From Leptolyngbya sp. KIOST-1 (GTDB lineage: Bacteria > Cyanobacteriota > Cyanobacteriia > Phormidesmidales > Phormidesmidaceae), in assembly GCF_000763385.1 (NCBI RefSeq), contig NZ_JQFA01000004.1, positions 62,001 to 126,000 of the forward strand: a DNA stretch of 64,000 bases, read 5' to 3'. The position numbers were made by a program, and so were the translations under genes. Below, piece after piece: positions 1-8,508 of this stretch; within the stretch, counting starts at the first letter, position 1, and each line of letters opens with the position of its first letter. The notes under the pieces were generated by a model that was not told the DNA's origin, searched no databases, and worked only from the letters and a program-made list of their open reading frames with translations.

Positions 1-1
1 A

Positions 2-739
2 TTTATTGTGGGGCATGTGACCAAGGAGGGGGCGATCGCAGGCCCCAAAGTCCTCGAACACTTAGTAGACACGGTGCTGTACTTCGAGGGCGATCGCTTT
101 GCCAGCCACCGCCTGCTGCGCTCCGTTAAGAACCGCTTTGGCGCGACCCACGAGCTGGGCGTGTTTGAAATGGTCGATCGCGGCCTGGCGGAGATCAGTA
201 ACCCCTCGGCGCTGTTTTTGGGCAACCGCGATGAGCAGGTGCCGGGCATCGCTACCATCGTCGCCTGCGAGGGCACTCGGCCCCTGGTGGTCGAGCTACA
301 GTCGCTGGTCAGCCCCACCAGCTACAGCTCGCCCCGGCGCTCCACTACGGGCATTGAGTACAACCGGCTGCTGCAAATTTTGGCGGTGCTGGAAAAGCGG
401 GTGGGCATTCCCCTCTCCAAGCTGGATGCCTACGTGGCCTCGTCAGGGGGGCTGGCGGTGGGGGAACCGGCGGCGGATCTGGGGGTGGCGGTTTCGGTGG
501 TGGCCAGCTTCCGCGATCGCCTGGTGGACCCGGAACTGGTGCTGATCGGCGAAGTGGGCCTGGGGGGCCAGGTGCGGCCCATCTCCCAGCTAGAGCTACG
601 GCTGAAGGAGGCGGCCAAGCTGGGGTTTAAGCGGGCGATCGTGCCCAAGGGGCAGCCGGTCAGCGTCGATGGGCTGGAGATTGTGGCGGTGTCGCGGGTG
701 GTGGATGCGATCGCCCAGGCCCTGAAGGGGAGCGGGTAG
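2..739 (+). CDS. radA: DNA repair protein RadA (Sms), 3' part; gene begins before the window
   Basis: RadA is a RecA-like ATPase that helps process recombination intermediates by branch migration. Only the C-terminal ~245 residues are present; the frame is open to the left edge, so the N-terminal zinc finger and Walker A lie outside. The visible part starts at the end of the ATPase core (GHVTKEG..AGPKVLEHLVD), carries the RadA-specific KNRFG motif (in SVKNRFGATHELGVFEM) and ends with the Lon-protease-like domain (YVASSGGLAVGEPAADLGV, then GEVGLGGQVRPI). Ends at TAG and is followed directly by a hairpin-forming repeat tract that may end transcription. Family assignment is secure. Confidence 0.95.
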   Translation, partial: FIVGHVTKEGAIAGPKVLEHLVDTVLYFEGDRFASHRLLRSVKNRFGATHELGVFEMVDRGLAEISNPSALFLGNRDEQVPGIATIVACEGTRPLVVELQSLVSPTSYSSPRRSTTGIEYNRLLQILAVLEKRVGIPLSKLDAYVASSGGLAVGEPAADLGVAVSVVASFRDRLVDPELVLIGEVGLGGQVRPISQLELRLKEAAKLGFKRAIVPKGQPVSVDGLEIVAVSRVVDAIAQALKGSG

Positions 740-830
740 GGTTTCAGGTGCAGGGTTTGAGGCTTACCTGAGACCTGAAACCCGAAACCTGAGACCCGAA
801 ACCTGAAACCTCAAACCTCAGACCCTTCCG
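739..830. repeat. Tandem degenerate AACCTGAAACC-type repeat tract with hairpin potential
   Basis: The gap between radA and the glutaredoxin gene is filled by variations of a 7-10 bp motif (ACCTGAAACC, ACCTGAGACC, ACCTCAAACC). GGGTTTCAGGT at 739-749 is perfectly complementary to ACCTGAAACCC at 773-783, so the transcript can form a stem. The same motif family recurs near 16669-16735, 25601-25627 and 49743-49800. It resembles the short tandemly repeated repetitive sequences of filamentous cyanobacteria. Confidence 0.8.
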
Positions 831-891
831 CCTTCCCGGGATAAAAGACTAAAATAATGTAAAGAAACCGAAACACTACTCGGAGGCGCAC

Positions 892-1164
892 ATGACCCCC
901 ACCGTCGAAATCTACACCTGGAGAAGCTGCCCCTTCTGCATTCGCGCCAAACGACTGCTCGACCAGAAAGGCATTGAGTACACCGAATACGCCATCGATG
1001 GCGATGAAGTCGCCCGCAGCGAGATGTCTGAGCGGGCCAACGGGCGGCGATCGCTGCCCCAGATCTTCATCAACCACCACCACGTCGGCGGCTGCGACGA
1101 CCTGTTTGCCCTCGATGCCCAGGGCGGCGTCGAGCCTCTGCTGTCGGCGACCTCCGCCAGCTAA
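892..1164 (+). CDS. grxC: Glutaredoxin 3 (GrxC type)
   Basis: Small 90-residue dithiol glutaredoxin, expected to be cytosolic and to reduce disulfides or glutathione adducts using glutathione. The active site CPFC lies at residues 14-17 after the first beta strand (TVEIYTWRS), then come the SLPQIFI cis-proline motif and the GGCDDLFAL glutathione-binding loop. Length is normal. The ATG at 892 is preceded by CGGAGG (about 880-885), a good ribosome binding site. Monocistronic between the 739-830 repeats and a large hairpin at 1212-1275. Confidence 0.93.
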   Translation: MTPTVEIYTWRSCPFCIRAKRLLDQKGIEYTEYAIDGDEVARSEMSERANGRRSLPQIFINHHHVGGCDDLFALDAQGGVEPLLSATSAS

Positions 1165-1211
1165 GGCACTTTCTGAACAATCAACCGGAAATTTGCGCTC
1201 CCATTTGACGC

Positions 1212-1275
1212 AGAAACCCGGCTGCTCCCCGACCCCAAAATCCTCTGGGTATCTCCTGAAAGCAGCCGGGTTTCT
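1212..1275. repeat. Perfect 15-bp inverted repeat between grxC and hpf
   Basis: AGAAACCCGGCTGCT (1212-1226) is repeated as its exact reverse complement AGCAGCCGGGTTTCT (1261-1275) across a 34-nt spacer. It lies between two convergent genes, ending 12 bp from the hpf stop. It may act as a bidirectional terminator, but no U tract follows either arm; AGAAACCCGG-type arms are also common in dispersed cyanobacterial hairpins, so a mobile or REP-like origin is possible. Confidence 0.85.
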
Positions 1276-1287
1276 AGCGAGGCAAGA

Positions 1288-1941
1288 CTAGCTGTGGGTA
1301 GCGGCCTCCGCAGGGTGCTTGGCTTTGTTGCCATTGCCGTTGAGGTGGCCGTTGGCGTTAGCTTTGCGGGGTTGAATCAGCCCGTAGCCGCCGTGGTTGC
1401 GCTCGTAGATCACGTTCATTTCCTCGGTTTCTGCGTTGAGAAACATGTAGAAATCGTGGTCGATGAGGGCAAGTTGCTCCAGGGCCTCCGCAACCGTCAT
1501 GGGAGCCATGGCGAAGTATTTGGTGCGGATTACTTCGTCGGGCAGCTGAGGTTCACTGGTGCTGAGCACGTGGGACACATCGGTTGCCGGGGCTTCGTTG
1601 AGGTAGGCTTCGGTGGTTTTACCCAGGCTGCCCTGCATACGGGTATTGCGCTTTTCTTTGAACTTGCGCAGCTGTCGGCTGATTTTGTCGGCCACCAGGT
1701 CAATGCTTGCGTAGAGGTTTTCGCTGCTCTCCTGAGCTCGGACAACGGCACCGTCCACAAACAGAGTAACTTCGGCGGACTGGCTGGCCCCAATTCTGGG
1801 GTTCTTGGCTACGGACAGATGGACGTCAACCTCGTTGGTGAGATGTTTGAAGTGGCTCACTGCCTTGAGGATTTTTTGCTCTACATGCTCCCGAATCGCG
1901 TCTGTGATCTCAATATTTCTGCCATGGATTACCAGCTTCAT
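1288..1941 (-). CDS. hpf: Ribosome hibernation promoting factor, long form (LrtA/HPF family)
   Basis: 217-residue long HPF, which binds the 30S decoding region and drives 100S dimer formation when growth or light stops; cyanobacterial members were described as the light-repressed transcript lrtA. The N-terminal S30AE domain (MKLVIHGRNIEITDAIREHVEQ) spans about residues 1-105. The conserved C-terminal dimerisation domain follows from about residue 140 (VIRTKYFAMAPMTVAEA.. FLNAETEEMNVIYERNHGGYGLI). A Gly/Asn-rich tail ends it. Start at ATG 1941 matches the family. Transcribed divergently from lipB, sharing about 150 bp of upstream DNA. Confidence 0.95.
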   Translation of the reverse strand: MKLVIHGRNIEITDAIREHVEQKILKAVSHFKHLTNEVDVHLSVAKNPRIGASQSAEVTLFVDGAVVRAQESSENLYASIDLVADKISRQLRKFKEKRNTRMQGSLGKTTEAYLNEAPATDVSHVLSTSEPQLPDEVIRTKYFAMAPMTVAEALEQLALIDHDFYMFLNAETEEMNVIYERNHGGYGLIQPRKANANGHLNGNGNKAKHPAEAATHS

Positions 1942-2095
1942 AAAGCGGACTCCTTGATACGTCGGCTCATGGTTTCACCCTAACACCTTGTATTCTGCAC
2001 AACAGCCTCCGTTAGAATCCTTTGCATGGGTTGATAATTCTTGATTGCTAAACCTTGAAAAATAAAGCATTTGCGCTAGTTTACGGTTGACAGAA

Positions 2096-2779
2096 ATGGA
2101 GCAAAACCGTCGAGAACCCGGTCTCTGCTGCGAAGTGTACGACCTGGGAATGGCTGCTTTTGCCGATGCTTGGGCGCTGCAAAAGGCCCTGGTTCAGCGC
2201 CACCGCACCTCCCCCCAGCCCGATCGCCTGCTGCTGGTTGAGCACCCTGGGGTGTATACCCTGGGCCAGGGGTCTACGCTCGACCACCTGAAGGTGCCAG
2301 CGGAGGCGTTGCCCTACCCGCTGTTCCGCACCGAGCGGGGCGGCGAAGTCACCCACCACTGCCCCGGCCAGCTGGTGGGCTACCCCATTCTCAACCTGAA
2401 GCGGCACCAGAGCGACCTGCACTGGTACCTGCGACAGCTGGAGGAAGTGTTGATTCAAACCCTGGCCAGGTTTGGCGTCAGGGCGGGCCGCCAGGCGGGG
2501 CTGACGGGGGTGTGGGTGGGCGACTACAAGCTGGCGGCGATCGGCATTAAGGTGAGCCGCTGGGTGACCATGCACGGCTTTGCCCTCAACGTTTGCCCCG
2601 ACTTGAGCGGATTTGAGGCGATCGCCCCCTGCGGCATTACCGACAAATTCGTCGGCAGCCTGGCCCAGTTCTGTCCTGGCATTGCGGTGAATGCCGTGCG
2701 GCCGGTGGTGATCGACTGCTTCGCCGAGGTGTTTGGCCTCACGGCGGTGGCGGGGAGTATGACCCAACTGGGCCTCTAA
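2096..2779 (+). CDS. lipB: Octanoyltransferase LipB
   Basis: Transfers octanoyl groups from acyl carrier protein to lipoyl domains, the first step of lipoate assembly (LipA follows). Motifs: [29 protein letters not shown] and the catalytic Cys/Lys region ([32 protein letters not shown]). 227 residues, normal length. ATG 2096 is chosen; an in-frame TTG at 2087 adds three residues. No clear Shine-Dalgarno. Its last 41 bp overlap the 3' end of the convergent DciA-like gene. Confidence 0.94.
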   Translation: MEQNRREPGLCCEVYDLGMAAFADAWALQKALVQRHRTSPQPDRLLLVEHPGVYTLGQGSTLDHLKVPAEALPYPLFRTERGGEVTHHCPGQLVGYPILNLKRHQSDLHWYLRQLEEVLIQTLARFGVRAGRQAGLTGVWVGDYKLAAIGIKVSRWVTMHGFALNVCPDLSGFEAIAPCGITDKFVGSLAQFCPGIAVNAVRPVVIDCFAEVFGLTAVAGSMTQLGL

Positions 2780-3341
2780 AGCCCTGGGCGGCACAGATGC
2801 TGCACCGCCCCCAGCGCTTGAGTTCCCCCATCGGGCAGGGGCAGCGGCACTGGGGACAGCGGGGCTGATGGGCGGCCAGGTGCTGGGTCAACTCGGCCCA
2901 GCGCTGAAAACTCTCGGCAGGGGTTTGGGGAGGCAGCGGCGATCGCGGGATAGCCTGAGGCTCAAAGCTGGGATGCTGCCTGAGCCACTCAGGCAAATTT
3001 TGTGGATCTGGGCGGGTGGCGGGGCTGGGCTGGTTTTGCTTGTTTTGGCGGTACCAGTCGCCGCTGGAAAAGCGAATATCGCTGAGGTTGAGCTGGAGGC
3101 GATCGTTGAGTTTAGCCAGAATGCGGAGGCGCTCCAGGGTAAGGGTTTGTGCCCACATCGGGTTGGCCACCGCCACATGGAGCACATCCTGGTCGAGGCG
3201 CACCGGAGCGGCCTGCCGGGCCACCCCTTCGCCCACCACCGCCGTCCACTGGTTGAGAATGTGGCGAAACTGCCCCCGGCTGCGCCAGCGGGGCTGCTGC
3301 TCTAGCTGGTGAATGACGGTGTGAAGGGAGTCGAGAGACAT
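2739..3341 (-). CDS. DUF721/DciA-like protein with C-terminal zinc ribbon
   Basis: 200 residues. The N-terminal half matches DUF721, the family of DciA, which helps load DnaB-type helicase in bacteria without DnaC/DnaI ([17 protein letters not shown].. [22 protein letters not shown].. [23 protein letters not shown]). A proline-rich linker follows. The C-terminus has paired cysteines (CPQCRCPC about 25 residues before the end, then CSIC), a likely zinc ribbon absent from textbook DciA. ATG 3341 starts directly before the conserved helix; an upstream in-frame start exists at 3410. Convergent 41-bp overlap with lipB. A DnaB-loading role is inference from the family. Confidence 0.8.
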   Translation of the reverse strand: MSLDSLHTVIHQLEQQPRWRSRGQFRHILNQWTAVVGEGVARQAAPVRLDQDVLHVAVANPMWAQTLTLERLRILAKLNDRLQLNLSDIRFSSGDWYRQNKQNQPSPATRPDPQNLPEWLRQHPSFEPQAIPRSPLPPQTPAESFQRWAELTQHLAAHQPRCPQCRCPCPMGELKRWGRCSICAAQGFRGPVGSYSPPPP

Positions 3342-3496
3342 GGCGTACCGGCAGAGAAACGCTGACCCTGGGCTGCTCCAGACTAGCCGATCGCGGGGGC
3401 AAGTCGGCAATCGAGCGCATGTCAGACTACCCTGAGTCTAGGGCTGCCTCGCTCTGGGCCAGCCAACCATTGCCGCGAAACCCAACCTGCAATCCC

Positions 3497-5077
3497 ATGG
3501 CTTCCATTCTCGATCCCCCCATTTTGACCAAGGTTGCCAAGATGAAGGAGCGCGTCTGCTGGCAGCACCCGGCCCTGCGCCAGCGCCGCATCGACCAGAC
3601 CCGGCTGATCTTGGAGGACGGTCGCAGCGAGGATAGGGAGTTTTCCTTTTTGGTGATCGGCGACAGCGGTTCCGGGCCGCACCCCGACCACCATCCCCAG
3701 CGCCGCATTGCCCAGCAGATGCTGCCCCACCTGCAGGACTGCCGCTTTTTGCTCCACACCGGCGATGTGGTGTACCAGGTTGGCTCTAGCGAGCAGTACC
3801 CAGACAACTTTATCAAGCCCTACCGGGAGTGGCTGGTGGGGGGCGATCGCCCCTCTCAAATCCCCTTTGACGAAATGCTGTTTCGCTTTCCGTTTTTGGC
3901 GGTGCCGGGCAACCACGACTACTACAACCTGCCCCGGCTCTACAGCGTTTTGGTGCAGCTGAGTCGGCCCCTGCGCAAGCTGCTGCGGCTCAACCTCAAC
4001 CCCAACGTGGGCTGGCGGGGCTCTGGGGTGGGGGATGCCTACGCCCGGGCGTTTTTAGATTATTTGAGGGGAATGCCGGAGGAGGATCTGACGGCCCACC
4101 TCGATCGCCACTACGGCCCCTGGAATGACAAGACCTGGGGACTGCGCTATCAGCCGGGGCAGTTTACCCGCCTGCCCAACCGCTACTACACCTTTCGCTA
4201 CGGCGGCATTGACTTCTTTGCCCTCGACTCCAGCACTTTTAACGACCCGGCGCTGTCGCCCCAGCGGGCTGCCAATAGCCACTACCGCCAGCGCCTCATG
4301 GCCCAGCGGCAGGGTATTCTGCGCGAGCAGCAGCAGGTGCGCGATGAAGCCCTCCACCTCCCGCCCGACGCCCCGCACACCCAGGAGCGTCTGGACGACC
4401 TCCAGGCCAAGGTCGAGCAGCTAGAGGAAATGCTGCTCGACATCGAGAAACAGGCCAACCCAGGCCCAACCACCCTGGTCGATACCGAGCAGCTGCTGTG
4501 GCTGCGGGACGGGCTAATTGCCTCCTGGCAGGACCTGTCGGTGCGGGGGCGCGTGCTGTTTTTTCACCACCCCCCCTACGTGACAGAGGCCACCAAGTGG
4601 GGCCAGGCCCAGACCATGGCCATTCGCCAAAACCTGCGCTGGGTGCTCGATCAGGTAGCGGCGGCTGTACCCGAAATCAGCACCGATCGCCCCCCGGTCA
4701 ACCTGGTGCTCAACGGCCATGCCCACTGCTTTGAGTACATCAAAACCGAGGCCACCGGCTACGCCGATAGCCATATGAACTGCGTGGTCTGCGGCGGCAG
4801 CGGCCTCAGCCTGAGGCGACAGCGGCCCGAGGGCACTATGCTCTACGAACCCCTCGGCACTGACCCAGACGGCCAGGTGGCCTTTCGGCTGGTGGCCAAA
4901 TCGCAGCTATACATGGGTTTGACTGGCCACAAGACCGAGCGGCGGCGGCCCTACTCGTTTGTGCGAATCGATGTTACGGGGGATGATTCACCCCAGTTTG
5001 TGCTGACTCCGTATATTTCGGAGCGCTATCACCAGGGGTGGGAGGATTATGCTATGGATCCGCTGGTGTTGAGTTAG
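3497..5077 (+). CDS. Calcineurin-like metallophosphoesterase
   Basis: 526-residue binuclear-metal phosphoesterase; substrate unknown. All motifs are in order: GDSGSG, GDVVYQ, GNHDYY, a late HHPPY and GHAHCFE near residue 420, giving the Asp/His/Asn metal ligands. A helical insert (about residues 270-325) between the GNHD and HHPPY blocks contains E/Q-rich coiled-coil-like sequence (REQQQVRDE.. LEEMLLDIEKQ). No signal peptide, so probably cytosolic. An in-frame ATG at 3419 would add 26 residues of low-complexity sequence; MASILDPP at 3497 was preferred. Divergent from the DciA-like gene. Confidence 0.88.
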   Translation: MASILDPPILTKVAKMKERVCWQHPALRQRRIDQTRLILEDGRSEDREFSFLVIGDSGSGPHPDHHPQRRIAQQMLPHLQDCRFLLHTGDVVYQVGSSEQYPDNFIKPYREWLVGGDRPSQIPFDEMLFRFPFLAVPGNHDYYNLPRLYSVLVQLSRPLRKLLRLNLNPNVGWRGSGVGDAYARAFLDYLRGMPEEDLTAHLDRHYGPWNDKTWGLRYQPGQFTRLPNRYYTFRYGGIDFFALDSSTFNDPALSPQRAANSHYRQRLMAQRQGILREQQQVRDEALHLPPDAPHTQERLDDLQAKVEQLEEMLLDIEKQANPGPTTLVDTEQLLWLRDGLIASWQDLSVRGRVLFFHHPPYVTEATKWGQAQTMAIRQNLRWVLDQVAAAVPEISTDRPPVNLVLNGHAHCFEYIKTEATGYADSHMNCVVCGGSGLSLRRQRPEGTMLYEPLGTDPDGQVAFRLVAKSQLYMGLTGHKTERRRPYSFVRIDVTGDDSPQFVLTPYISERYHQGWEDYAMDPLVLS

Positions 5078-5081
5078 GTGG

Positions 5082-5150
5082 ATGAGTGGGTGAGTGGGTG
5101 AGTGGGTGAGTGGGTGAGTGGTGGGTGGGAGCGTGGGAGTGTAGGTGGGA
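5082..5150. repeat. 8-bp tandem repeat GTGAGTGG, about five copies, plus degenerate GT-rich tail
   Basis: Fills the gap between the phosphoesterase stop and the DUF924 start. Units are perfect in the middle and degenerate to GTGGGTGGG at the right. Resembles cyanobacterial minisatellites; similar pyrimidine-rich tracts occur at 18478-18500 and 57781-57848. Confidence 0.85.
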
Positions 5151-5156
5151 TAGGCG

Positions 5157-5741
5157 ATGGAGCGGGTAGAGGAGATTTTGCGGTTTTGGTTTGGCGATCC
5201 GGCGGAACCCAATGGAGAGTATGGCCAGCAGCGCCAGGTGTGGTTTAAGAAGGATCCGGCCTTTGACGCGGCTATTCGGCAGCGGTTTCTGGCGGAGGTG
5301 GAGCGGGCGATGGCGGGTGGGCTGGAGGGCTGGCGATCGCAGCCTCGCTCCTGTTTGGCCCTGGTGCTGCTGCTTGATCAATTTCCGCGCAATCTGTTTC
5401 GGGGGGAGGCGAAAAGTTTTGGGGGCGATCGCGCCGCCCTGGCCACCGCCTCCTACGCCCTGGAAAACGGCTACGACCAGCAGGTGTTGCCGGTGGAGCG
5501 CATCTTCTTTTACCTGCCGCTAGAGCACAGCGAAAACCTGGCCAACCAGGATCGCTGTGTGGAGCTGGTGCAGGTCCTCCACGCCGCCCATCCCGAGTTT
5601 GACTCCACCCTCGACTACGCCCTGCGCCACCGGGAGGTGATCCAGCGGTTTGGCCGCTTTCCCCACCGCAATGAGGTGTTAGGGCGAGAGACGACACCGG
5701 AAGAGGCGGAGTTTTTGCAGCAGCCGGGGTCGAGGTTTTGA
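5157..5741 (+). CDS. DUF924 family protein
   Basis: 194-residue member of DUF924, a TPR-like all-helical family of unknown biochemical role. Family features: FWFGDP near the N-terminus, W-F-KKDPAFDAAIRQRF, LALVLLLDQFPRNLFRG, FFYLPLEHSE and a terminal FGRFPHRNEVLGRETTPEEAEFL. Full length. ATG 5157 lies just after the GT-rich repeat, so the leader is repeat-derived; no standard ribosome binding site is obvious (GGTGGGATAGGCG precedes). Confidence 0.88.
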   Translation: MERVEEILRFWFGDPAEPNGEYGQQRQVWFKKDPAFDAAIRQRFLAEVERAMAGGLEGWRSQPRSCLALVLLLDQFPRNLFRGEAKSFGGDRAALATASYALENGYDQQVLPVERIFFYLPLEHSENLANQDRCVELVQVLHAAHPEFDSTLDYALRHREVIQRFGRFPHRNEVLGRETTPEEAEFLQQPGSRF

Positions 5742-5842
5742 GCGGTTTTGGATTGGCGGTTTTGGATTTTGGCAGGTTGGTCTATGCGGAGCCTGGACCT
5801 TGCCTCCACAGCCCCCTCGCAAAGCCAAAATCTAAAATCTCC

Positions 5843-6520
5843 CTAACTGCCCAACCGATACCCTTTGCCGTAGACCGTATGAATAATGGGCGGCGTGCCT
5901 TTGGGTTCGATCTTGCGGCGCAGTAGGCGCATTTGGGCGGCAACCACGTTGCTGCTGGGGGCCTCCTGATCGCCCCAGACGCCCTGGTAAATTTGCTCGT
6001 GGGTGAGCAGCTGGTTGGGGTGGCGCAGCAGGTAGGCCAGCAGGCGGGTTTCTTTATCTGAGAGTTCGGCGGCCTGCCCCTGGCGGTGGGCGAGTTGGTT
6101 AGCTTCGTCGAGGGTGAGGTCGCCGTAGGTGAGGCGGGGCGACGGTGGAGCCTCCAGGGTGGGCGATCGCCTGAGCAGCGCCCGCACTCGGGCCAGCAGT
6201 TCGCGCAGCTCGAAAGGCTTGACCAGGTAGTCGTCGGCCCCGGCGTCGAGGCCATCGACGCGATCGTTGAGGGTGTCTTTGGCAGTGAGAAAGAGGACGG
6301 GAGTGGAGTCGTGGCGCGATCGCACCTCCCGACAAATTTCCAACCCGCTCAGCCCCGGCAGCATCCAGTCGAGAATCAGCAGGTCGTAGCCCCCCTGACT
6401 GGCCAGTTCAGACCCCGCTGCGCCGTCGGTAGCCACATCCACCTGGTACCCCTCCCGACTGAGCAATCGGCTCAGCGGGTCAGCCAGTTCTACTTCGTCA
6501 TCAACCAGCAGAATCTTCAT
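5843..6520 (-). CDS. OmpR/PhoB-family response regulator
   Basis: 225 residues. Receiver domain 1-120 with acidic pocket VDDE, phospho-acceptor Asp51 (LLILDWMLPG), Thr in LFLTAKD and the KPFE lysine. The C-terminal winged helix (about 130-225: SDKETRLLAYLLRHPNQLLTHEQI.. VVAAQMRLLRRKI.. IIHTVYGKGYRL) is typical of OmpR/PhoB DNA-binding regulators. ATG 6520 gives the canonical MKILLVDDE start; an upstream in-frame start at 6538 is unlikely. No partner kinase is adjacent, so the stimulus cannot be read from context. Confidence 0.93.
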   Translation of the reverse strand: MKILLVDDEVELADPLSRLLSREGYQVDVATDGAAGSELASQGGYDLLILDWMLPGLSGLEICREVRSRHDSTPVLFLTAKDTLNDRVDGLDAGADDYLVKPFELRELLARVRALLRRSPTLEAPPSPRLTYGDLTLDEANQLAHRQGQAAELSDKETRLLAYLLRHPNQLLTHEQIYQGVWGDQEAPSSNVVAAQMRLLRRKIEPKGTPPIIHTVYGKGYRLGS

Positions 6521-6556
6521 GGTGAAATAGACAGGCATGGATGAAGGCGGCAGTCG

Positions 6557-7015
6557 TTAATCCCAGAATTCGTCTGCCAGTAGAGCCGCAAGCTCTCGGC
6601 TAAACGAATATTCGGCGGGAAACTCGCCCAGAGGGTAAGCGGTTGAGGCCTCTGTTAGGGCATCTTGATACACCTCATCCAGCACGTTTTGAAAGTAGGT
6701 CTTAAGGCTGGGCGATTGTTTGAGCAACCGTTTGAGGGCGTTGCGCTGCTCCACAATCGTCAGCTGCCAACCGCGATAGTCATCGGGTGAGTTGACGTAG
6801 CAGCGCTTGAGTAAATGGACGAGCAAAACACTGATGCGACTCTCAAGCTCTCGCCTGGCCGACTTACCCAAGTCCTCAATCTCCTCAATCAACCCTTCCC
6901 AATCGAGTTGGTCAATGTCTCGCGTTTTCAGACAGGCAACAGTAGCCTCGACCCAGCGGACGAAATCCTCATCGTAAAGCTGATGCAGCGGCGTTTGCAG
7001 CGGTGTCTTGGGCAT
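6557..7015 (-). CDS. DUF29 domain-containing protein
   Basis: 152 residues of the DUF29 family, very common and multi-copy in cyanobacteria, function unknown. Signature: LYDEDFVRWVEATVACLKT.. LDWEGLIEEIEDLGKSARREL near the N-terminus, then LLVHLLKRCY and an HNRN-like helix region. Same strand as the response regulator, 36 bp upstream of it, so co-transcription is possible. Confidence 0.88.
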   Translation of the reverse strand: MPKTPLQTPLHQLYDEDFVRWVEATVACLKTRDIDQLDWEGLIEEIEDLGKSARRELESRISVLLVHLLKRCYVNSPDDYRGWQLTIVEQRNALKRLLKQSPSLKTYFQNVLDEVYQDALTEASTAYPLGEFPAEYSFSRELAALLADEFWD

Positions 7016-7075
7016 GGCACTAAGGCCAGAGAGAACTATTCATCAGTTTACGCTACGCTGACGGGAGCTTCTCAG

Positions 7076-8443
7076 CTACAGACAGTCGCCGATCGCCTGA
7101 TCCAAAATCGCCAGGCCTTCGTCTAGCTCGTCGTAGGTCACCGTCAGCGGCGGGGCGATGCGCCACACTGCGCCCATGCCGGGGAGGGCGGTGATGTTCA
7201 TGCTCAGCCCTAGTTCCAGGCAGCGGCGGGTGATGGCGGCCCCGGTTTCGGGGTCGGGTTCGCGGCTGGTGCGATCCTTCACCAGTTCTACCCCCATCAG
7301 CAGCCCGCGACCGCGCACATCGCCGATTGCCTCGTAGCGATCCTTCAGCTTGAGCAGGCCATCCTTCAAGTAGGTCCCCAGGGTCGTAGCCCGCTCCGCC
7401 AAATTTTCGCCCGTCAGCACCCGCAGCACCGCCAGCCCCACCTGGGCAGGCATCGGGTCAGATACGTGGGAGGTGTAGAAAATGAAGCCTTTCTCGTAGC
7501 AGTTGGCTTCGATCGCCGCGCTGGTGACGGTTGCCGCCAGGGGCAGGCCGCCCCCCAGGGTCTTCGACAGCGTCAGAATATCGGGCACCATGCCCAGCTG
7601 TTCAAAGGCAAAGAAGCTGCCTAGGCGGCCAAAGGCGGTTTGGGCCTCATCCAAAATCAGCACCATGCCCCGCTCCTGGCAGTAGGTCTGCAACCGCTGA
7701 AAGTAGCCCTCGGGGGGCACAACCACCCCGCCCGAGCTGAGCACCGGCTCGGCAATGACGGCGGCGTAGGCCCCCACCGACTGGCTATCGACCAGCTCAA
7801 AGCCCACCTCCAGGCAGGTCATATCGCACTGGTCCTGGCAGTGGCGAATGGGGCAGCGGTAGCAGTTGGGTGTGGGCAGCGCCAGGTTGCCTGGGATAGT
7901 CGGCCCATAGCCCTTGCGGGCCGAGACAAAGGTGCTGGCCCCAGCCCCGGCGGTCATGCCGTGCCAGGAGGCGCTGAGGCCGACCACTTCAAAGCCGCCA
8001 GTGTGCAGCTTGGCCATGCGCAGGGCGGCTTCGTTGGCCTCGCTGCCGGTGTTGAGAAACAGGGCCTTTTGCAGGGAGGGGGGCAGGAGGTGGCAGAGGG
8101 CATCGGCCAGCTCCACCACCGACGGCGACAGCATGCCGCTGAACAGGTGCAGCACATCCTCACAGGCTTGGTGAATGGCCTGCACCACGTCGGGGTGGTT
8201 GTGGCCCAGGGTGGCGCACATCTGCCCGGAGGTAAAGTCGAGAATCTTGCGGCCCTGGCGATCGTAGAGATAGGTGCCCCGCGCCCGCTCAATCAACCGG
8301 GGGGTAAAGCGGCCGCCATAGCGCACCAGATGGTGCTCAACAATGTCCCACATCTCTGCTTCTGAGAGACGGGAGGTCCCTGGGAGAGCTTCAGGAGCGG
8401 TCTGGGACGGGGCAGGGGTGACATCAGGATTAGAGTCGGGCAT
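7076..8443 (-). CDS. PLP-dependent class III aminotransferase, 2,2-dialkylglycine decarboxylase-like
   Basis: 455 residues, fold type I PLP enzyme. Segments SWHGMTAGAGAS, AEPVLSSGG, LILDEAQTAFGRLG, LTLSKTLGGGLPLAA (catalytic Lys in TLSKTLG), FYTSHVSDPMPAQVGL and ALPGMGAVWRIAPPLTV closely follow 2,2-dialkylglycine decarboxylase, which couples oxidative decarboxylation of dialkylglycines to transamination. A Cys-rich insert (NCYRCPIRHCQDQCDM) is seen in other class III aminotransferases. ATG 8443 preferred over 8551. Downstream of glpK by 65 bp on the same strand. The exact substrate is inference; another omega-aminotransferase activity is possible. Confidence 0.85.
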   Translation of the reverse strand: MPDSNPDVTPAPSQTAPEALPGTSRLSEAEMWDIVEHHLVRYGGRFTPRLIERARGTYLYDRQGRKILDFTSGQMCATLGHNHPDVVQAIHQACEDVLHLFSGMLSPSVVELADALCHLLPPSLQKALFLNTGSEANEAALRMAKLHTGGFEVVGLSASWHGMTAGAGASTFVSARKGYGPTIPGNLALPTPNCYRCPIRHCQDQCDMTCLEVGFELVDSQSVGAYAAVIAEPVLSSGGVVVPPEGYFQRLQTYCQERGMVLILDEAQTAFGRLGSFFAFEQLGMVPDILTLSKTLGGGLPLAATVTSAAIEANCYEKGFIFYTSHVSDPMPAQVGLAVLRVLTGENLAERATTLGTYLKDGLLKLKDRYEAIGDVRGRGLLMGVELVKDRTSREPDPETGAAITRRCLELGLSMNITALPGMGAVWRIAPPLTVTYDELDEGLAILDQAIGDCL

Positions 8444-8508
8444 GGCGGATCCACAATGATAGGGAAGTTCCCCGAGGACAGCGGGGATACCCGATTGTGT
8501 CATATCCC

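Noticed and set aside
5082-5150. Possible CRISPR array from tandem repeats (also 14064-14117, 57781-57848)
   Set aside because: Units are 8-18 bp and directly adjacent without unique spacers, and no cas genes occur in the window.
7640-8365. 241-residue plus-strand frame
   Set aside because: Antisense of the aminotransferase gene, which carries clear PLP-enzyme motifs.
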